The notes under the pieces: model-generated
What the model saw: the letters and a program-made list of their open reading frames with translations, nothing else
What the model was told of the DNA's origin: nothing
Databases searched by the model: none
Program-made: the position numbers and the translations under genes
Shown: in pieces, positions 1 to 12,357 of the stretch
How positions within the stretch are numbered: the first letter of the stretch is position 1
Layout: every line of letters begins with the position of its first letter
DNA from: Macrotrachela quadricornifera
Taxonomy: Eukaryota > Rotifera > Eurotatoria > Philodinida > Philodinidae
DNA: 64,000 bases
Assembly (NCBI GenBank): GCA_022393335.1
Contig: JAJEKB010021191.1
Coordinates: 861,016-925,015, forward strand
Reading direction: 5' to 3'

Positions 1-3000
1 ATTTTCATTACAAAATTCCTTATCATCGAATATTTTAACATTTTCAATAACTATACTTCGATTATAAACATTTTTTATTTCTTCTCTAACATCAACAATT
101 CCTGTATGATAAGGTTCTTGAAATTCTTGCATACGATTTTTGAGAGTATCATTAAAAATTTGTTCACGTTGTGTGCTATCTAAATTCATACAATTTATTT
201 GATCACATTTTAGAATAAAATCGTAACGAATTTTTTCTGCAACTTTCTCAACAAAAAATGAAATTGCTATTTCACGATCGATTTTTGTTGCTAAAGATTT
301 TCGATTACGAACTTTTTTCTCTTGAATAAACAGTATCCAATCAGTTTCAAATGAAGCTTGACGTTTACTATTTTTAATTAATTCAAATATTTTTTTTTGT
401 GCATTTAAAATTGTTTCTTGCATTTCATTTAAAACCATCGTATGTGCTTCATTAATAATATTTTCAATAATATCAAATGATAGCTTTAAAATTGAAAGTT
501 TATTTGATGAACTTGTATATTTTTGAATAATTTCATTTTCAATTCGAGTTCGAATTGTTGTAAAATTTAATGAAACATTATATTTTATACTTTCAATTTG
601 TTCTTTTAATCTATTATTTGCTAACATTTCTAATGATGTACTAACACCTGTTATATGTGGAGCTTGACGAATTGTATGACTAACTGCTTTTATATATTCA
701 AATATATCAGAAATAGATCGTGCTTTCCATGGACGTATATCATTTGTTTCTGTAATTCGATAATCAATCCGTTGTCTTAATCGAAGACATTCTTCACCAA
801 ATAAATCAACTGGATGATTAATTGGTGGATGATTTGTATTAGTTGATAATATTCGAAAATCTGAATTTGTTAAATTGTCTAAATCTAATCGATATTGTCC
901 AAAACCATGAAATGTCATATTTTTCAATGCAATACCTTCATGTATTCGATTTGTAACATTATGTAATCGTGTTATTAAATCTTGTAATAATTCTGTTCCT
1001 TTATCTTGTTGTCCTGGATCAATTTGGTTGTAAACAAAAAATAATTTTGATGGCATTTGTCCACCTAATTGCATTGATAATGCACTTGTTGCATAGAGAT
1101 ATAATACAATCGGTAAAACTTCTTCTAATGCTTGATTAACTTCTCCTTTATTTAATAAAATCGTTCCATCTGCAGGTAAAACAGCAAATGTTGCTAAAGT
1201 ATTATCTCTCATATCAGCATCGGGTAAAAAGCTAAATTCAGGTGCTCGAAGTCCTTCAGTATCAAGTAACAATATATAATCATATTCTTGATAAAGAACT
1301 TTGATTAACATTGCATTTACTCCTTGAGTACAAGCACCAACACTACTTCGAATACGTATTCCATACATTGTTTTTAATAAAGTCGATTTTCCCGAACTTT
1401 GTGGACCACAAATTGATAGAACTAAAACACGAGCTTGTCGATCAAGTTCTTGATATAATTTTTTATTTAATGAATCAAAAACATCTTCAATCCATTTTAA
1501 ATTTAAAAGCATAGAATCACCATCAAGAAGTTCTAATGGAAATCCATCAATTAAATGTTGGGCAGCTAAATCTGGAAGAGTATAATATAAAGTTTTATTT
1601 GTTACATATAAATGTGATATTTCACGCCAAAAATGATCAATATTTAATGATGCATCAATTAAATCTTGTTTAGCTTGATAATGTTTCTGAATTGCTTTTA
1701 TTTGTTTCTCTTTAAAAGATAAATAATTTGTATGATTTTCTTTTATATTAAGAATATCTTGTGTTGCTTGTGTCATTTCAATAAATTTTCTATCTCGTTT
1801 TTTTCGTAATGGTGCAATTGTTCTTTCATTTAATTCTGTTAAAGCATGTTCAAATTGACGTTTTTGTATATAACGTTGTTCATCATTTATTTCAGCAATA
1901 AGTGTACAATAATATTTTAATATTGGAATTTCACTAATAGTCTTTTGTAATTGAAAACGTTGAAATCTTTCTTGACGAATATTATTTTCTAATTTTTTTC
2001 GACGATTATCATTTAATTGTAATATTGGATCATCTAATTGTAGTTGAGATTTAGCTTCTATATTATAGCTATGTTGAAATTTAAATTGATTTTTTCTCAA
2101 ATCTTTCGTATCGATATTTTTGAATAGATTGTCTATATTAAGTAATGGTATATCATCATCAATAAATAATTCAGTGTTTTTAATAATATCTGCTAAACGA
2201 GGTCGAATTGAAACTGATGAATGAAGATAAGTTTTTGAATGAGAAATTTCTAATAAATCTTTTTGTAATGTATGAATTACTGCTTTACTACTTCCTTCGT
2301 ATATATTCATCGCAAATGGTTCTTGTAATTCAATAACTTCATCAAAATCAGCATCAATTGTATGCTTCCATATAATTATATTTGGAACACGTAAAGACTT
2401 ATATAAATCATCATATTTGAATTCAGCAAAATTTGAATTATCTTCATTATATTCGACAATTAATACATCAATATATTGTACAAGAAATGATAATAATGGT
2501 TGAAAATTGCCAATGATATGTGTTAGTATAATTGGTTGATAAGATAGAGAAGATTTTGTATCAGGTAAAAAACCATATCCAATTTCTGCTACTGTCTCTG
2601 CTTTAATACCTATTCCTGTTCCTGGTATTGATTGTCGAATAGAAAATGTTTGAAAAAGATTTTCTATTAAATCAGGTAATCCACCAATTTTTTTTTGATT
2701 GGTTGAAATCAATCCAATACGTAATAATTTTGAATCTAAAGCTAGAAAATTTTCTTGTGATTGTAAAACAGGAACATCAACTAAACTTAATGTTCTAATA
2801 TAAGAACGAAATGGAGGTGATACGCCATTTATATTTGATACCAATATTGGTACTAACATTCGTTGTTCTAATTGAAGTTTCATTAATTCCATTCGTGCAT
2901 CTATACCATATGTTTCATAAATTATTAAGCATGCATCATAAACACTTGTTACATTCAATAGCATTTTTTTCTTAATCTCAATTTTTGTATTCATTTTTGT

Positions 3001-4656
3001 TATACCAGTTCGATATTTAATAGCGGATAGAAATTTTCGGATTATATCATTTGTTAATATTGAATTTAATATTTCGGGTGTAGCTGGAGGTACTGCAATC
3101 ATATTCGTATAACTTGCACCGGAACGAAATTGTTCATATAAATGAGTAGAAAAATGAAATGGTAATGGAATAATCACAGGATGATTTGAAGTTTTTATAT
3201 ATTCATTTGATTCTGATGATGAAAGTAAATTTGATAAAGTTTGTGCTTGTATAAATTCTGATGTTTTTTTATTACATTGTCTTAAATCCATAATATATGA
3301 TGATATTGAATGATTTTGAAATATTTTATCTGTTTTACTTGAAAGTTGAAGAGTTTCATGTAAATTTTCATTTAAAGCTTCGATATTAATGACATTGATT
3401 AAATGCCATGTTTGATCATATTTACGGAAGGTAATTAGATTATATATACCTATTGGTCGATAGATTAATTGTGGAATTGAATCTTCGTGTAAATATTTGC
3501 CAATAAAATCAAGTGATTTTTTAAATAAATCTAATGCTGTATCAACTACAATAGGTTCGCATAGTTTTGAAGAAACTGATGAATAATAAGTAGTTAAACT
3601 ATGACATAACCAAGTTAATAAATGTTTAAGATGAGATCTACTCGGTGAAATTTTACTTTCCCCGACTGAGAAGTAACTTGTGAAAGTAGACCATATACTT
3701 GGTTCTGCCGTTATTACTTCATTTTTTTCTAATATTAATACTGACTGAGATAAAAGTTCAGCCATATTAAATAAAGATGGTATAATATCCATTTCATGAT
3801 AAATATTAATAAAATGTTTTTTTAAACCACGATTTTCAATATAATCAATTATTGGTTTTCGAGCAAAAAATAATGCACCTAAAGTAATACTTCGAAATTG
3901 AGTATAATGTAAATTACTTTCTTTTGATAATATATGTAATGTTGATAATTGTGCAATAGTACCACCAAATCCATGACCACATAAAACAATTCGTACATTT
4001 GAATGTTGTCGAAGTAATTGTTGAAAAATAACAAGAGGTAACATATCAATAATAGATAAAAACGATGGATCAATATCATAACGATAAGATAAAGTATCTG
4101 GATTATTCAATGGTATATTTGATTTTTGTTCAAAATTTTGAAAAAAATTTAATAATAAATCATTTTCAGGATAAGATGGAAATGTTAAATAAAATGTTAT
4201 TATTGAATTACATTCTTCGATTATTTTAAACTTTTGATCAATATCATCTAGAATTTCACTAGAACTTTTATTCCAATCAATTGATATATAATGTAATTGC
4301 TTTCCATTATCAACATCGAATTGATCATCGATTTTTTCAATATGATTGTCATTTTGATCAATAGTAGATCCAAGAAGAAAAGTATAATTATTGTGATATT
4401 GAGTAAATGAATGTAAATGTCCCTTGTATAGATATGAATATGGAAGGTATCTCAACAAATAATCTTTTACAGACATCTTTATATCAGCACTATCGATATA
4501 TGATTGCATAAACATAGTACACATGTCAGTATCTTTAGACATATAATTGTTATCGAATAATTCAAAATCTGGTCGACGGCAAAAGTCATTGAAAACATAT
4601 GCAGGTAAAAATAGAAGTATAACAAAGAAAATTGATAATCGATTTGAAATTTTCAT
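1..4656 (-). CDS. Lipase-like domain fused to VLIG-type giant GTPase (partial, runs off left edge)
   Basis: I checked this frame triplet by triplet and found no stop from the ATG at 4656 to base 1: 1552 codons, intronless, C-terminus outside the window. Residues about 6-22 are a hydrophobic leader. Residues about 60-350 resemble a class-3 (fungal-type) lipase alpha/beta hydrolase: the elbow reads GHGFGG (227-232), where active enzymes have GHSxGG, so the nucleophile serine is Gly229. A DIIPSL stretch (D290) and histidines at 342/345 fit the other triad positions. About 500-870 resembles the region preceding the GTPase in VLIG/URGCP proteins, and 880-1060 is charged and helical. The G domain has the P-loop GPQSSGKS (1084-1091), switch threonine in GACTQG, the family signature DTEGLRAPE (1132-1140) and VYNQID (1208-1213). 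VLIG proteins are interferon-inducible GTPases in vertebrates; their function in rotifers is unknown. The GTPase call is firm and the lipase-like call fairly firm. An acceptor-like T-run ending in AG lies about 14 bases before the ATG. Confidence 0.88.
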   Translation of the reverse strand, partial: MKISNRLSIFFVILLFLPAYVFNDFCRRPDFELFDNNYMSKDTDMCTMFMQSYIDSADIKMSVKDYLLRYLPYSYLYKGHLHSFTQYHNNYTFLLGSTIDQNDNHIEKIDDQFDVDNGKQLHYISIDWNKSSSEILDDIDQKFKIIEECNSIITFYLTFPSYPENDLLLNFFQNFEQKSNIPLNNPDTLSYRYDIDPSFLSIIDMLPLVIFQQLLRQHSNVRIVLCGHGFGGTIAQLSTLHILSKESNLHYTQFRSITLGALFFARKPIIDYIENRGLKKHFINIYHEMDIIPSLFNMAELLSQSVLILEKNEVITAEPSIWSTFTSYFSVGESKISPSRSHLKHLLTWLCHSLTTYYSSVSSKLCEPIVVDTALDLFKKSLDFIGKYLHEDSIPQLIYRPIGIYNLITFRKYDQTWHLINVINIEALNENLHETLQLSSKTDKIFQNHSISSYIMDLRQCNKKTSEFIQAQTLSNLLSSSESNEYIKTSNHPVIIPLPFHFSTHLYEQFRSGASYTNMIAVPPATPEILNSILTNDIIRKFLSAIKYRTGITKMNTKIEIKKKMLLNVTSVYDACLIIYETYGIDARMELMKLQLEQRMLVPILVSNINGVSPPFRSYIRTLSLVDVPVLQSQENFLALDSKLLRIGLISTNQKKIGGLPDLIENLFQTFSIRQSIPGTGIGIKAETVAEIGYGFLPDTKSSLSYQPIILTHIIGNFQPLLSFLVQYIDVLIVEYNEDNSNFAEFKYDDLYKSLRVPNIIIWKHTIDADFDEVIELQEPFAMNIYEGSSKAVIHTLQKDLLEISHSKTYLHSSVSIRPRLADIIKNTELFIDDDIPLLNIDNLFKNIDTKDLRKNQFKFQHSYNIEAKSQLQLDDPILQLNDNRRKKLENNIRQERFQRFQLQKTISEIPILKYYCTLIAEINDEQRYIQKRQFEHALTELNERTIAPLRKKRDRKFIEMTQATQDILNIKENHTNYLSFKEKQIKAIQKHYQAKQDLIDASLNIDHFWREISHLYVTNKTLYYTLPDLAAQHLIDGFPLELLDGDSMLLNLKWIEDVFDSLNKKLYQELDRQARVLVLSICGPQSSGKSTLLKTMYGIRIRSSVGACTQGVNAMLIKVLYQEYDYILLLDTEGLRAPEFSFLPDADMRDNTLATFAVLPADGTILLNKGEVNQALEEVLPIVLYLYATSALSMQLGGQMPSKLFFVYNQIDPGQQDKGTELLQDLITRLHNVTNRIHEGIALKNMTFHGFGQYRLDLDNLTNSDFRILSTNTNHPPINHPVDLFGEECLRLRQRIDYRITETNDIRPWKARSISDIFEYIKAVSHTIRQAPHITGVSTSLEMLANNRLKEQIESIKYNVSLNFTTIRTRIENEIIQKYTSSSNKLSILKLSFDIIENIINEAHTMVLNEMQETILNAQKKIFELIKNSKRQASFETDWILFIQEKKVRNRKSLATKIDREIAISFFVEKVAEKIRYDFILKCDQINCMNLDSTQREQIFNDTLKNRMQEFQEPYHTGIVDVREEIKNVYNRSIVIENVKIFDDKEFCNEN

Positions 4657-6090
4657 TCTATGATAAAGTCTAAAAAAAATTCTGTCACCACTTTAAAAGA
4701 ATATTATTATTTGTGTTGCTCGACATATATGTTCCTATATATAGCTATGAATAGATAAGAGACGTAAAAAACCCAAAAACGTAATAAAAATGAAATACTT
4801 GGCTTGGAATATACACCTTTAAACAAAGGAATTAACCAATGTTACAAGAACAAGATCTGATAAGAAAAAAGAAGAGTAACAAAACCGACCAGTCACATTT
4901 AAAAGCATGTTACAAACAGTCCAAAATAATGGCTACAACTACATAAACAATCTTATATGCTTATATTATCTGACTACTAAATTTAGCGAGCATAGTATTC
5001 TATTGCACCATATACAACGACATACGCCATGTGTTTTTAAATGTATATTCTTATCGATGAAATACTTTCCAGCTTTTTATATATGACAGACTTGTGCAGA
5101 AAAAAGAACAGGTTATAGCTACTACTCATATGAGCCGAAAGAGCATCTGCATTCGTTTATCATAGATTTGAGAGTTAGCATCGAAAGTAGTTATATTTCC
5201 TACAAAAATATGTGTAGATATCTTCTAATAGAAATGAACTACCAGCATTACCTTAAATGGATGTCAACAACTATTTACCATGATGATATCTGTCATTAAG
5301 GCTTATAAAATATGCCAAAAATACTAAAAGTAAAGTTCTAACATTCTCATGATTCAACCACAGTGCTCGTTATTTCTACAACTTTTATGTGTTTACAAAA
5401 ATTTACTGTATTATTTTTTTTACTATTCGAACTATAGGAAATAGCCATTCATTTCATCTAACATTATATTTATTCGAGTTACATGATAAGAAATTTAACT
5501 CTTTCTCGTCACTTTATAGTTATTTATACAAATGTGGTGGCCGAATGATAGAATTATGTAGAATGTGTGATGTATTAGGTAGAGTAAATTAATCATACAG
5601 AGCTATGGTGTTTTTGAAATATCGCAGTCCACTTTGTTGAAAAAATTAGTGTGCAACAAAATATACTCTCAATTTTAGTGTTTACTTATATACATAAAAT
5701 ACCATATCGATTTTACATAACTGATGGCGTTATAGCAGTGTTGATTCAGCATAGAAATCTGCTTGATAGTTTCCGTTTATAACGTTGTTGCGCTGCGAAA
5801 GCCTTTTTTTGGATAACAGAAAGAAAAAAAATAGAAGCATGAGAAGAATTATAGCATCGTTTAACATAAAATATCTTCGAACTATTTTTTTCTATTATTA
5901 TTATGTCATAGAAAATTAACTTCCTGATTTTCTATATCTACGTTGTCTTGACATTTATCAATAAGTAAAAGGAATACGAATTTCAAGTGTAAATTCTGAG
6001 AGAACTTGACTCATCCATTACTTTCCTTATTAAAAAACTTCAGATTTTATTTTCAATTTGGAAACCATGTTTCACAGATTGATTTTGATC
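4657..6090. other. Intergenic, no gene seen
   Basis: AT-rich sequence with only short chance frames. I see no conserved protein, tRNA or clear repeat. It contains the upstream region of the minus-strand GTPase gene. Confidence 0.6.
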
Positions 6091-6920
6091 ATATGAAAGT
6101 CTCATTTTCTACACCATTCTATGTACTTGAAAAGAAATTGTTTTTTGTTGTGATAAAATATGTCATAGAAATTCATCAGTAGCAGCCATTTGTACTATAT
6201 CATATGCATTTGATCAATTAACAATTTGTACAGATTCTGTCGATAAAAGTATATCAACTTAAAAATAATAACATTTACAAAAATGTTAAACCATCAATAT
6301 TGAAAGAAAAGCATCGATATCTTGATCAAGGTTTCAATAACACTGGAATTGTTAATTTGGTTATTAATACTGAATTTGATTCACTCAATTGGATATATTT
6401 ATTAACTAAACTATGTTATTTAGAAATTATATTGAAGGTAATACTATCATCAGAAAATTTTCGTTTCTTGTTGGATGATACACCACATTTATATTCATTG
6501 GTTGTAGAAGAGAGTATTTTATGATTATCAACAGAAGACTAGAACAATGTTTCTGTATGTAATCATCTATCCAATAAGATTCAATTTTTGAAAATAGACT
6601 CAACAAGTATTCAATTGTATTGTTTAAATATCGATGTATACAAGTGCCTGCGTACCCTAGTATTCAATACCCTCTTTTCCTATCATAGACGCTAAGTATG
6701 ATTTTCATAATATTAGATTTGAAACTCTAGTCAATCTTAATTTTCTATTATGTGATATTCTGTTCATAAGATGATAATAATAATTGGGCATCTCTACAAT
6801 GGTTTCATTATATTCTTTCACTATATACCGGAGTTAAATGATCTTTTACAAAATATGTTGAATTTAAATTATTTAATATTGGAAGAACACCGTGTCTATG
6901 AATTTAAATGGTAAAAATAT
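6091..6920 (+). pseudogene. Possible relic of an F-box/LRR-like protein
   Basis: Short stretches in shifting frames read like pieces of one protein. Around 6090 there is a segment containing STPFYVLEKK, near 6195 one containing TISYAFDQLT, and 6300-6524 encodes a leucine-rich stretch with HLYSLVVEES. Similar segments occur in the large F-box/LRR-like families of bdelloid genomes as I recall them. Stops and frame changes separate the pieces and no F-box itself is visible, so this is at best a dead fragment. The call rests on resemblance only. Confidence 0.25.
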
Positions 6921-6929
6921 TGTAATTCC

Positions 6930-8420
6930 CTCGACTGAAAGGAGGATCATATGAAAAAAATAGTTTGCTTGCTTGCTTGCTTGTCGTCGGGGTCAAAGGT
7001 CAAAGGTCAAAAAAACATGTTTTCAAGAAAATAACGATTTTTTATAAAGTTTGACCAAAGGTAATCGAGGTCGAGGAATCGATTGGCATGATTAGTTTTT
7101 TAGTTTTCTGACCCAAAATATTATTTTTTTACCAAAAAAGCTTTTTTGATCCAAAAAATTATTTTTATACCAACAAGGTTTTTTTGACCCTAGGTTTCGG
7201 ACCAATCAGAATTGTTGGGGGCTCGGTGTCACTAGATCATGTTCTCTCGACTGAAGGGAGGTCATATGCAAAGACTAAAATGCGTTCGTTTTCTGGTATT
7301 CGGGTCAAGGGAACATCATGTTTATATGTCCTCAGGTTTTCGATCAAGCAGATTTCTTTGCGACCGGGTTTTACCAGAGCATGTTCCATGGTGTGTAACG
7401 AACACCATTGTTTATTGTGGTGATATCTGAATTGATCAATTCATGTTAGGAATTAGTGAGATTTGGTATATTTTACCAAAAACAGCTGCTTTTTTCGTGA
7501 GTTGTTGTTTTTACCATGGGGTGTGATGAACACAATCGCCTATAGTGCTGGTATCGAAATTGATCAATTGATGTTAAGAATGGATAAGGTTTGATATTTT
7601 TCGTCAAAAACAGATGTTTTGTTACAAACTGAGGATTTCCTCATGGTGGGTGATGAACAGCATTGTGTGTTCTTTTTTTCCCTCTTATCCCTTCGATTGA
7701 AGGGAGGGTGATATGAAAAAAACTAAAATGCGTTTGTCTGTGTGTGTGTATGTGTGTGTCGCAGGTCAAAAGAACACAAAGGCTTCAAAGTACCATTATA
7801 AAGTTTGACCAAAGGTTTTCGGGCTCGGGGAATCCGAATCAAGAATAATTTTTTGTAAAATTTTTTTGAGATTAATTTTTCACACAAAGGATGTGTTTTT
7901 TCGGAAAAAAATGATTTTGTATAAAGTTTGACCAAAGGTTTACGGGGTCGCGGAATCGAATGGAACTATTAGTTTTTCAATTTTTTCAAGTAATTTTTTT
8001 TTGCTAAAAAAAGGCTTTTTTAAGAAAAAAATTTTTTTTTTAGAAAGTTTGATCAAAGGACATCAGGGTAGAGGGATCGATTGGTGATGTCAGTTTCTTA
8101 AAATTTTTTTCAGATTAATTTTTTTACACAAAGGAAAGGTTTTTTTTATAAAAAAATTTTCTTTACTTATAAAGTTTGACCAAAAGCTGTCGGGGTCAAG
8201 AAATCGAATGGCATTATTAGTTTTTCAAGATTTCCAAATGATTTTTTTAGGTCATAAAAGGTTTTTTCTAAGAAATCAATGACTTTTAATAAAGTGTCAC
8301 TAAAGGCCCTTGCGGTCAAGGAATGGAATGATATTATTATTTTATCAAAATTTTCAACGGATTTCGCTGACTGAAGGGAGGGCCACATAAAAAGTTATAA
8401 TTTGTTTGCTTGTTTGATTG
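6930..8420 (+). repeat. Minisatellite-bearing interspersed repeat, copy A
   Basis: The block opens with CCTCGACTGAAAGGAGG and a GCTTGCTT run followed by GGTCAAAGGTCAAA. It contains degenerate tandem units built on AGTTTGACCAAAGG followed by a TCGGGGTCGAGGAATCGA-like core. Unit starts near 7800, 7926, 8046, 8172 and 8292 give a period of about 123 bp. A second unit type with ATTGATCAATT near 7425 and 7550 has a period of about 126 bp. The opening motif recurs near 7245, 7690 and 8365, suggesting nested or tandem copies. The same family occurs at 15083-16130, 29390-29660, 59400-59740 and 61060-62330. No coding capacity is seen, so it looks like a non-autonomous element of undetermined class. 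Confidence 0.6.
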
Positions 8421-9165
8421 ACGTCGGGTGTAAGGTCAAACGTTAAAGGGCAGTACAATAACGTAAAATTATCTATCTGCAGAATAATCACTGCGATCAT
8501 TTTCAACACGGTACCATAGGTCAGCGATCGCTGCACCCTAATTTTGAACTGATCAGAATCTTTTAGGCTACAGAATCAGCCAATCATGTTTTTTAGTCCT
8601 CAAACATTCGAGCAATTAGATCCTTTTGGGCTATGCAGTCCGCCAATCCCGTGTTTAGATCCGTGAACCTCGACCTAATCAGATTCTTCTAGAGTGGTAA
8701 GTAAACCCATCGACTTCCTGAACTTAAACGCATCGAGCTAGTCCGAGTTTATATAATTTTGTGAGCCGTAATTATATGTTGTGGAAATGGATATTACAGT
8801 TAAGCCTAGGTCTTTCGAGACGAAAGTATCAGGCGAACATATATTGTAGCTATCTATCTTCGAGCGAGTTAGGTTGTCGAAGTTGTAAACTCATATCGGC
8901 TGCGATGATTAAGATAAGATTTCTGTAGACCACGTAATTTTAACTTACGAGCAAGCCTTTTTAGGTGGTAAAAAGCTTTTGGATTCAGACTACTTCTATC
9001 TTGTACACCCCAATGAGTAGTGAAATACCCTCAGTTGATTCATCCCCATAATACTTTGGGATGGAGTTATGACCATTTTACTGGTTTTTCGACCTATGGC
9101 ACCCTGTCGATAGCACTTCTAAATGAGTGAATTTAGATCTGTAATTATGTCCATAAAGAGATCTT
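8421..9165. other. Intergenic, no gene seen
   Basis: Somewhat less AT-rich than its surroundings. No open frame of substance, RNA gene or repeat could be supported. Confidence 0.5.
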
Positions 9166-9359
9166 ATAAATATTAGTATACCCTGAAACTTTCAGACAAA
9201 ACGAATGTATCCTCATCGAGATAATGAGTTTTTAAAAAACGACTGTTTTCCATGATAAATTTTATAATCGTGCGTGAATGAGTCGTTTTCTAAAAACTCA
9301 TTATCTCGATAAGGATACATTCGTTTTGTCTGGAAGTTGTAGGGTATACTAATATTTAT
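9166..9359. repeat. Long inverted repeat (foldback/MITE-like), 78-bp arms
   Basis: Arm 9166-9243 is nearly the exact reverse complement of 9282-9359, with a 38-bp spacer. The outer ends read ATAAATATTAGTATACCC and its complement. Transcribed, it would fold into a long hairpin. No target duplication is obvious. Confidence 0.8.
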
Positions 9360-10623
9360 TGATAATGTTGTGCATGCTATTTGATAGATACTAGTTCTTT
9401 TCATATTCATTTTTAAATGATGTATAAAATAAACTTTTTTGTTATTTAGTTGGTTATGAAAATGCTAGAATAAATCTTCTTAGTTATAAAATAATTCGGA
9501 TATTTTTCGGCTTTGCTGCAGAGCAATAAAATTTAATTTGTATATTACTTTATTTAAAGGTATATTCATGAATACTACAACTGGAAATGATATCAAGAGC
9601 ACTTTCATTTCCCATCATTCCAGTTAAACACTCTAATTCATCTGTATACTCTGTTATAAATTGCCAATATTGAAGCGATACAAAATAAATAAAAAGCACA
9701 TGGTAACGCTGTTGCTACCATAAACTAAAGAGAAAAATTGTATTTCTGAATATTTTTCTCGGTTGTAAGGGATACTTCTTTCAAATATGATTTTCTCACA
9801 TAATATTGTACTGAACGATTAATTTTTGCGTCAACGATTGATTAAATTAGAATAAACGGTATTATTTATATTATTCTGATGCTCAACATAACTACCGCAA
9901 TATATTTATTTCATAACATGGTTAATTCTAATACTAATCACATTTTTAAAGTTAGAGCCGTTTTTATAGAGGAAAAAAATACCAATAAAATATCAAAATA
10001 GGGTTATAACTAGTTGTTTGAGGAAGACAAAAGTATCAACTTGAGGATAAAAATTCAGTCGAGGGTTAAGCGAGTCAGCCTCGACGAGCGTTATCTTGTA
10101 TTTATAGTAATAAACTATACTTACTTTAGTTTTCAATAATAACAATAATCTAAAATAAATAATATTATATTTATAATAAATAAATTATACTTACTTCAGT
10201 TTTAAATAATAATAATAATAATCTAAAATGGAAAATAATATTATATTTATAATAATAAGTAAAACTTACTTTAAGTTTAAATATTAATATAATCTAAAAT
10301 AAAGAACATAATATTTAGAAAAAATAAGTTATACTTACTTTGTTATTAAATGATGAAAATAATTATCTATAATAAGAAAAATAATATTTATAAATATACA
10401 TTATATATTATCATTAGTTTCAAATGGATCCGGCTATCGGAAAGTGTCAGATTACATCGGATCCTGTAGGATCCGATAGGGCAAGTTCGACCTGGGTCTG
10501 TTTAAAATACTGAGAAAAAAATCTCTGATTTTTTGTAAAATGATTTTCTATTTGACTGCATATGTCAAAAAATTATTTTCTTTATTTTATTTTATTCCAA
10601 TTTCAATTTATTTTTGTAGGTTG
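9360..10623. other. Intergenic, AT-rich with degenerate short repeats
   Basis: At 10080-10400 a loosely repeated unit built on TATACTTACTT plus AATAATAATCTAAAAT recurs about every 60-90 bp. At 10060-10100 a stretch ending GACGAGCGTTATCTTGT matches the ends of the minisatellite-bearing repeats near 16115 and 59690. No gene is seen. Confidence 0.45.
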
Positions 10624-12357
10624 ATGGATATCAAAGTAGAAGTTGATGATGCTCTTGAATTAGCCAATGAAACCTATAATCTTCGCTTATTAAAGAAAAA
10701 CGAAAAAGCTCGATCAGCTCGTTTACACAATGAAAATTCAGATCCAATCCCTTTACAATCAATTCAATTCTGTTTATCACCTTCATTTCAGTTAAACAAC
10801 AACAACAACATTTCTCTTCCATTAACAAATGATGATGTTTCTGAAGGTAATGATGATTTATTTTCTTGTAATATTGGTGAACATTTCCGATCAATTTTTG
10901 ATGTTAGCAACGTTGAAAAATTTTCCATGTTTAGTCCAAATGATGATGCCGATGAAGAAAATGATTATCTTTCTTTTGCTCAACTTCATCTTTATACTGA
11001 TTTATCTACACGTGCTTTTTGTCGAAAATTGCTTGAAACATTTCGTCAGTCTAAATTGTCTAAAAATGAACATGATAAATACCTGAATTTATTTCATGAT
11101 GTTTTACCAATTCCAAATAATTTACCCCCGAATATGAGCAAACTATTATTATTAATGGATATGAAAAGAAATTTATTTAGTAAAAAAAGAACTTGTCTTA
11201 TATGTGCTCAAGGTATTCCTGATGATTTATCTTTTTGTCCTAGATGTCCAAATTGTGATGATACAAATGTTGCTTTGTTTATCAATCTGATATAAAATTT
11301 ATTCTTTCATTATTATTGAAAAGCCTCTATAATGAAGTTCGTGATTATACACAACAACTTCGAACAAATCATGATCGATTAGGTACTAATGATATTGGTA
11401 TTGGTTATGCTTATCAACAATTATTACAACAATATTCGAATGAAAATTTTATTACGGCATTGATGCATTTAGATGGTGTTAGTCTGTGTCAGTCTAACAA
11501 GTTAAAAATGTGGTTATTTTCCTTTTTCATTATCGAATTATCGTCCAAACTTCGTTACCAGAGATATAATATGCCAATAGTTTCTATATGGATTAGTCCA
11601 AAAGAAGCAATTGCATCTGTATGGCTTCAAGATAATGTTGTAGTATTTGAAGAACTTAAAATAACAGATAAGACTAAATTTCTATTAATACGGGATAGTG
11701 TAGATGTAGACAAGGAAAATATAAGCATTCCTATCATGTATTAGTTTCTGCAGTTAAGTTTTTGTTTATTCTTCTAACAAGATTAGTTACCCCAATCATT
11801 ATTTATTCGGTTGAAAGTCCTTTAGTGTTATTTAATTTAGCATTCTTAAATTTCCGATAACTAAGACGATGCTATATTTTTTAAGGACACCACCTCTTAT
11901 ATTTATCTATCATTTTCATATCGCTAAATCTTATAGAAAGTTTCTTATCATTTTATACGTCAAATATGCACATTCAAAACAAAATTTTTCAACATAGTTG
12001 AATTCAAAATGTTCTACTATTTGTGTGAGTGTTTAGAAATTCTCTAAAATAATCATTAATAGTATTAAGAATATTATTGTTAGTAATCTGTTCTAATTAG
12101 ATGTTAATGAATTCATGTTTGAAGAACTATGCAAGGCTTTCATTAGGAATCAAAACTTAAAAGAAATCCTTACATTTCACTTAATTATCAATATTTTTAT
12201 GATTATGTATTCTTTCTTTAAATAGGTATTGTTGTAAATAATGATATTGTTAAACTTTAAGTTCTTGCTGTTACTGGTGATTCACCTGCATTGAAAATAG
12301 CTTTAAATTTTGTGGCACACAATGGTTACTACTGCTGTTATTATTGCTTTCTACGTG

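Noticed and set aside
5389..5592. Small 67-residue protein
   Set aside because: No homology recognised, no codon bias, in a region without other coding signs.
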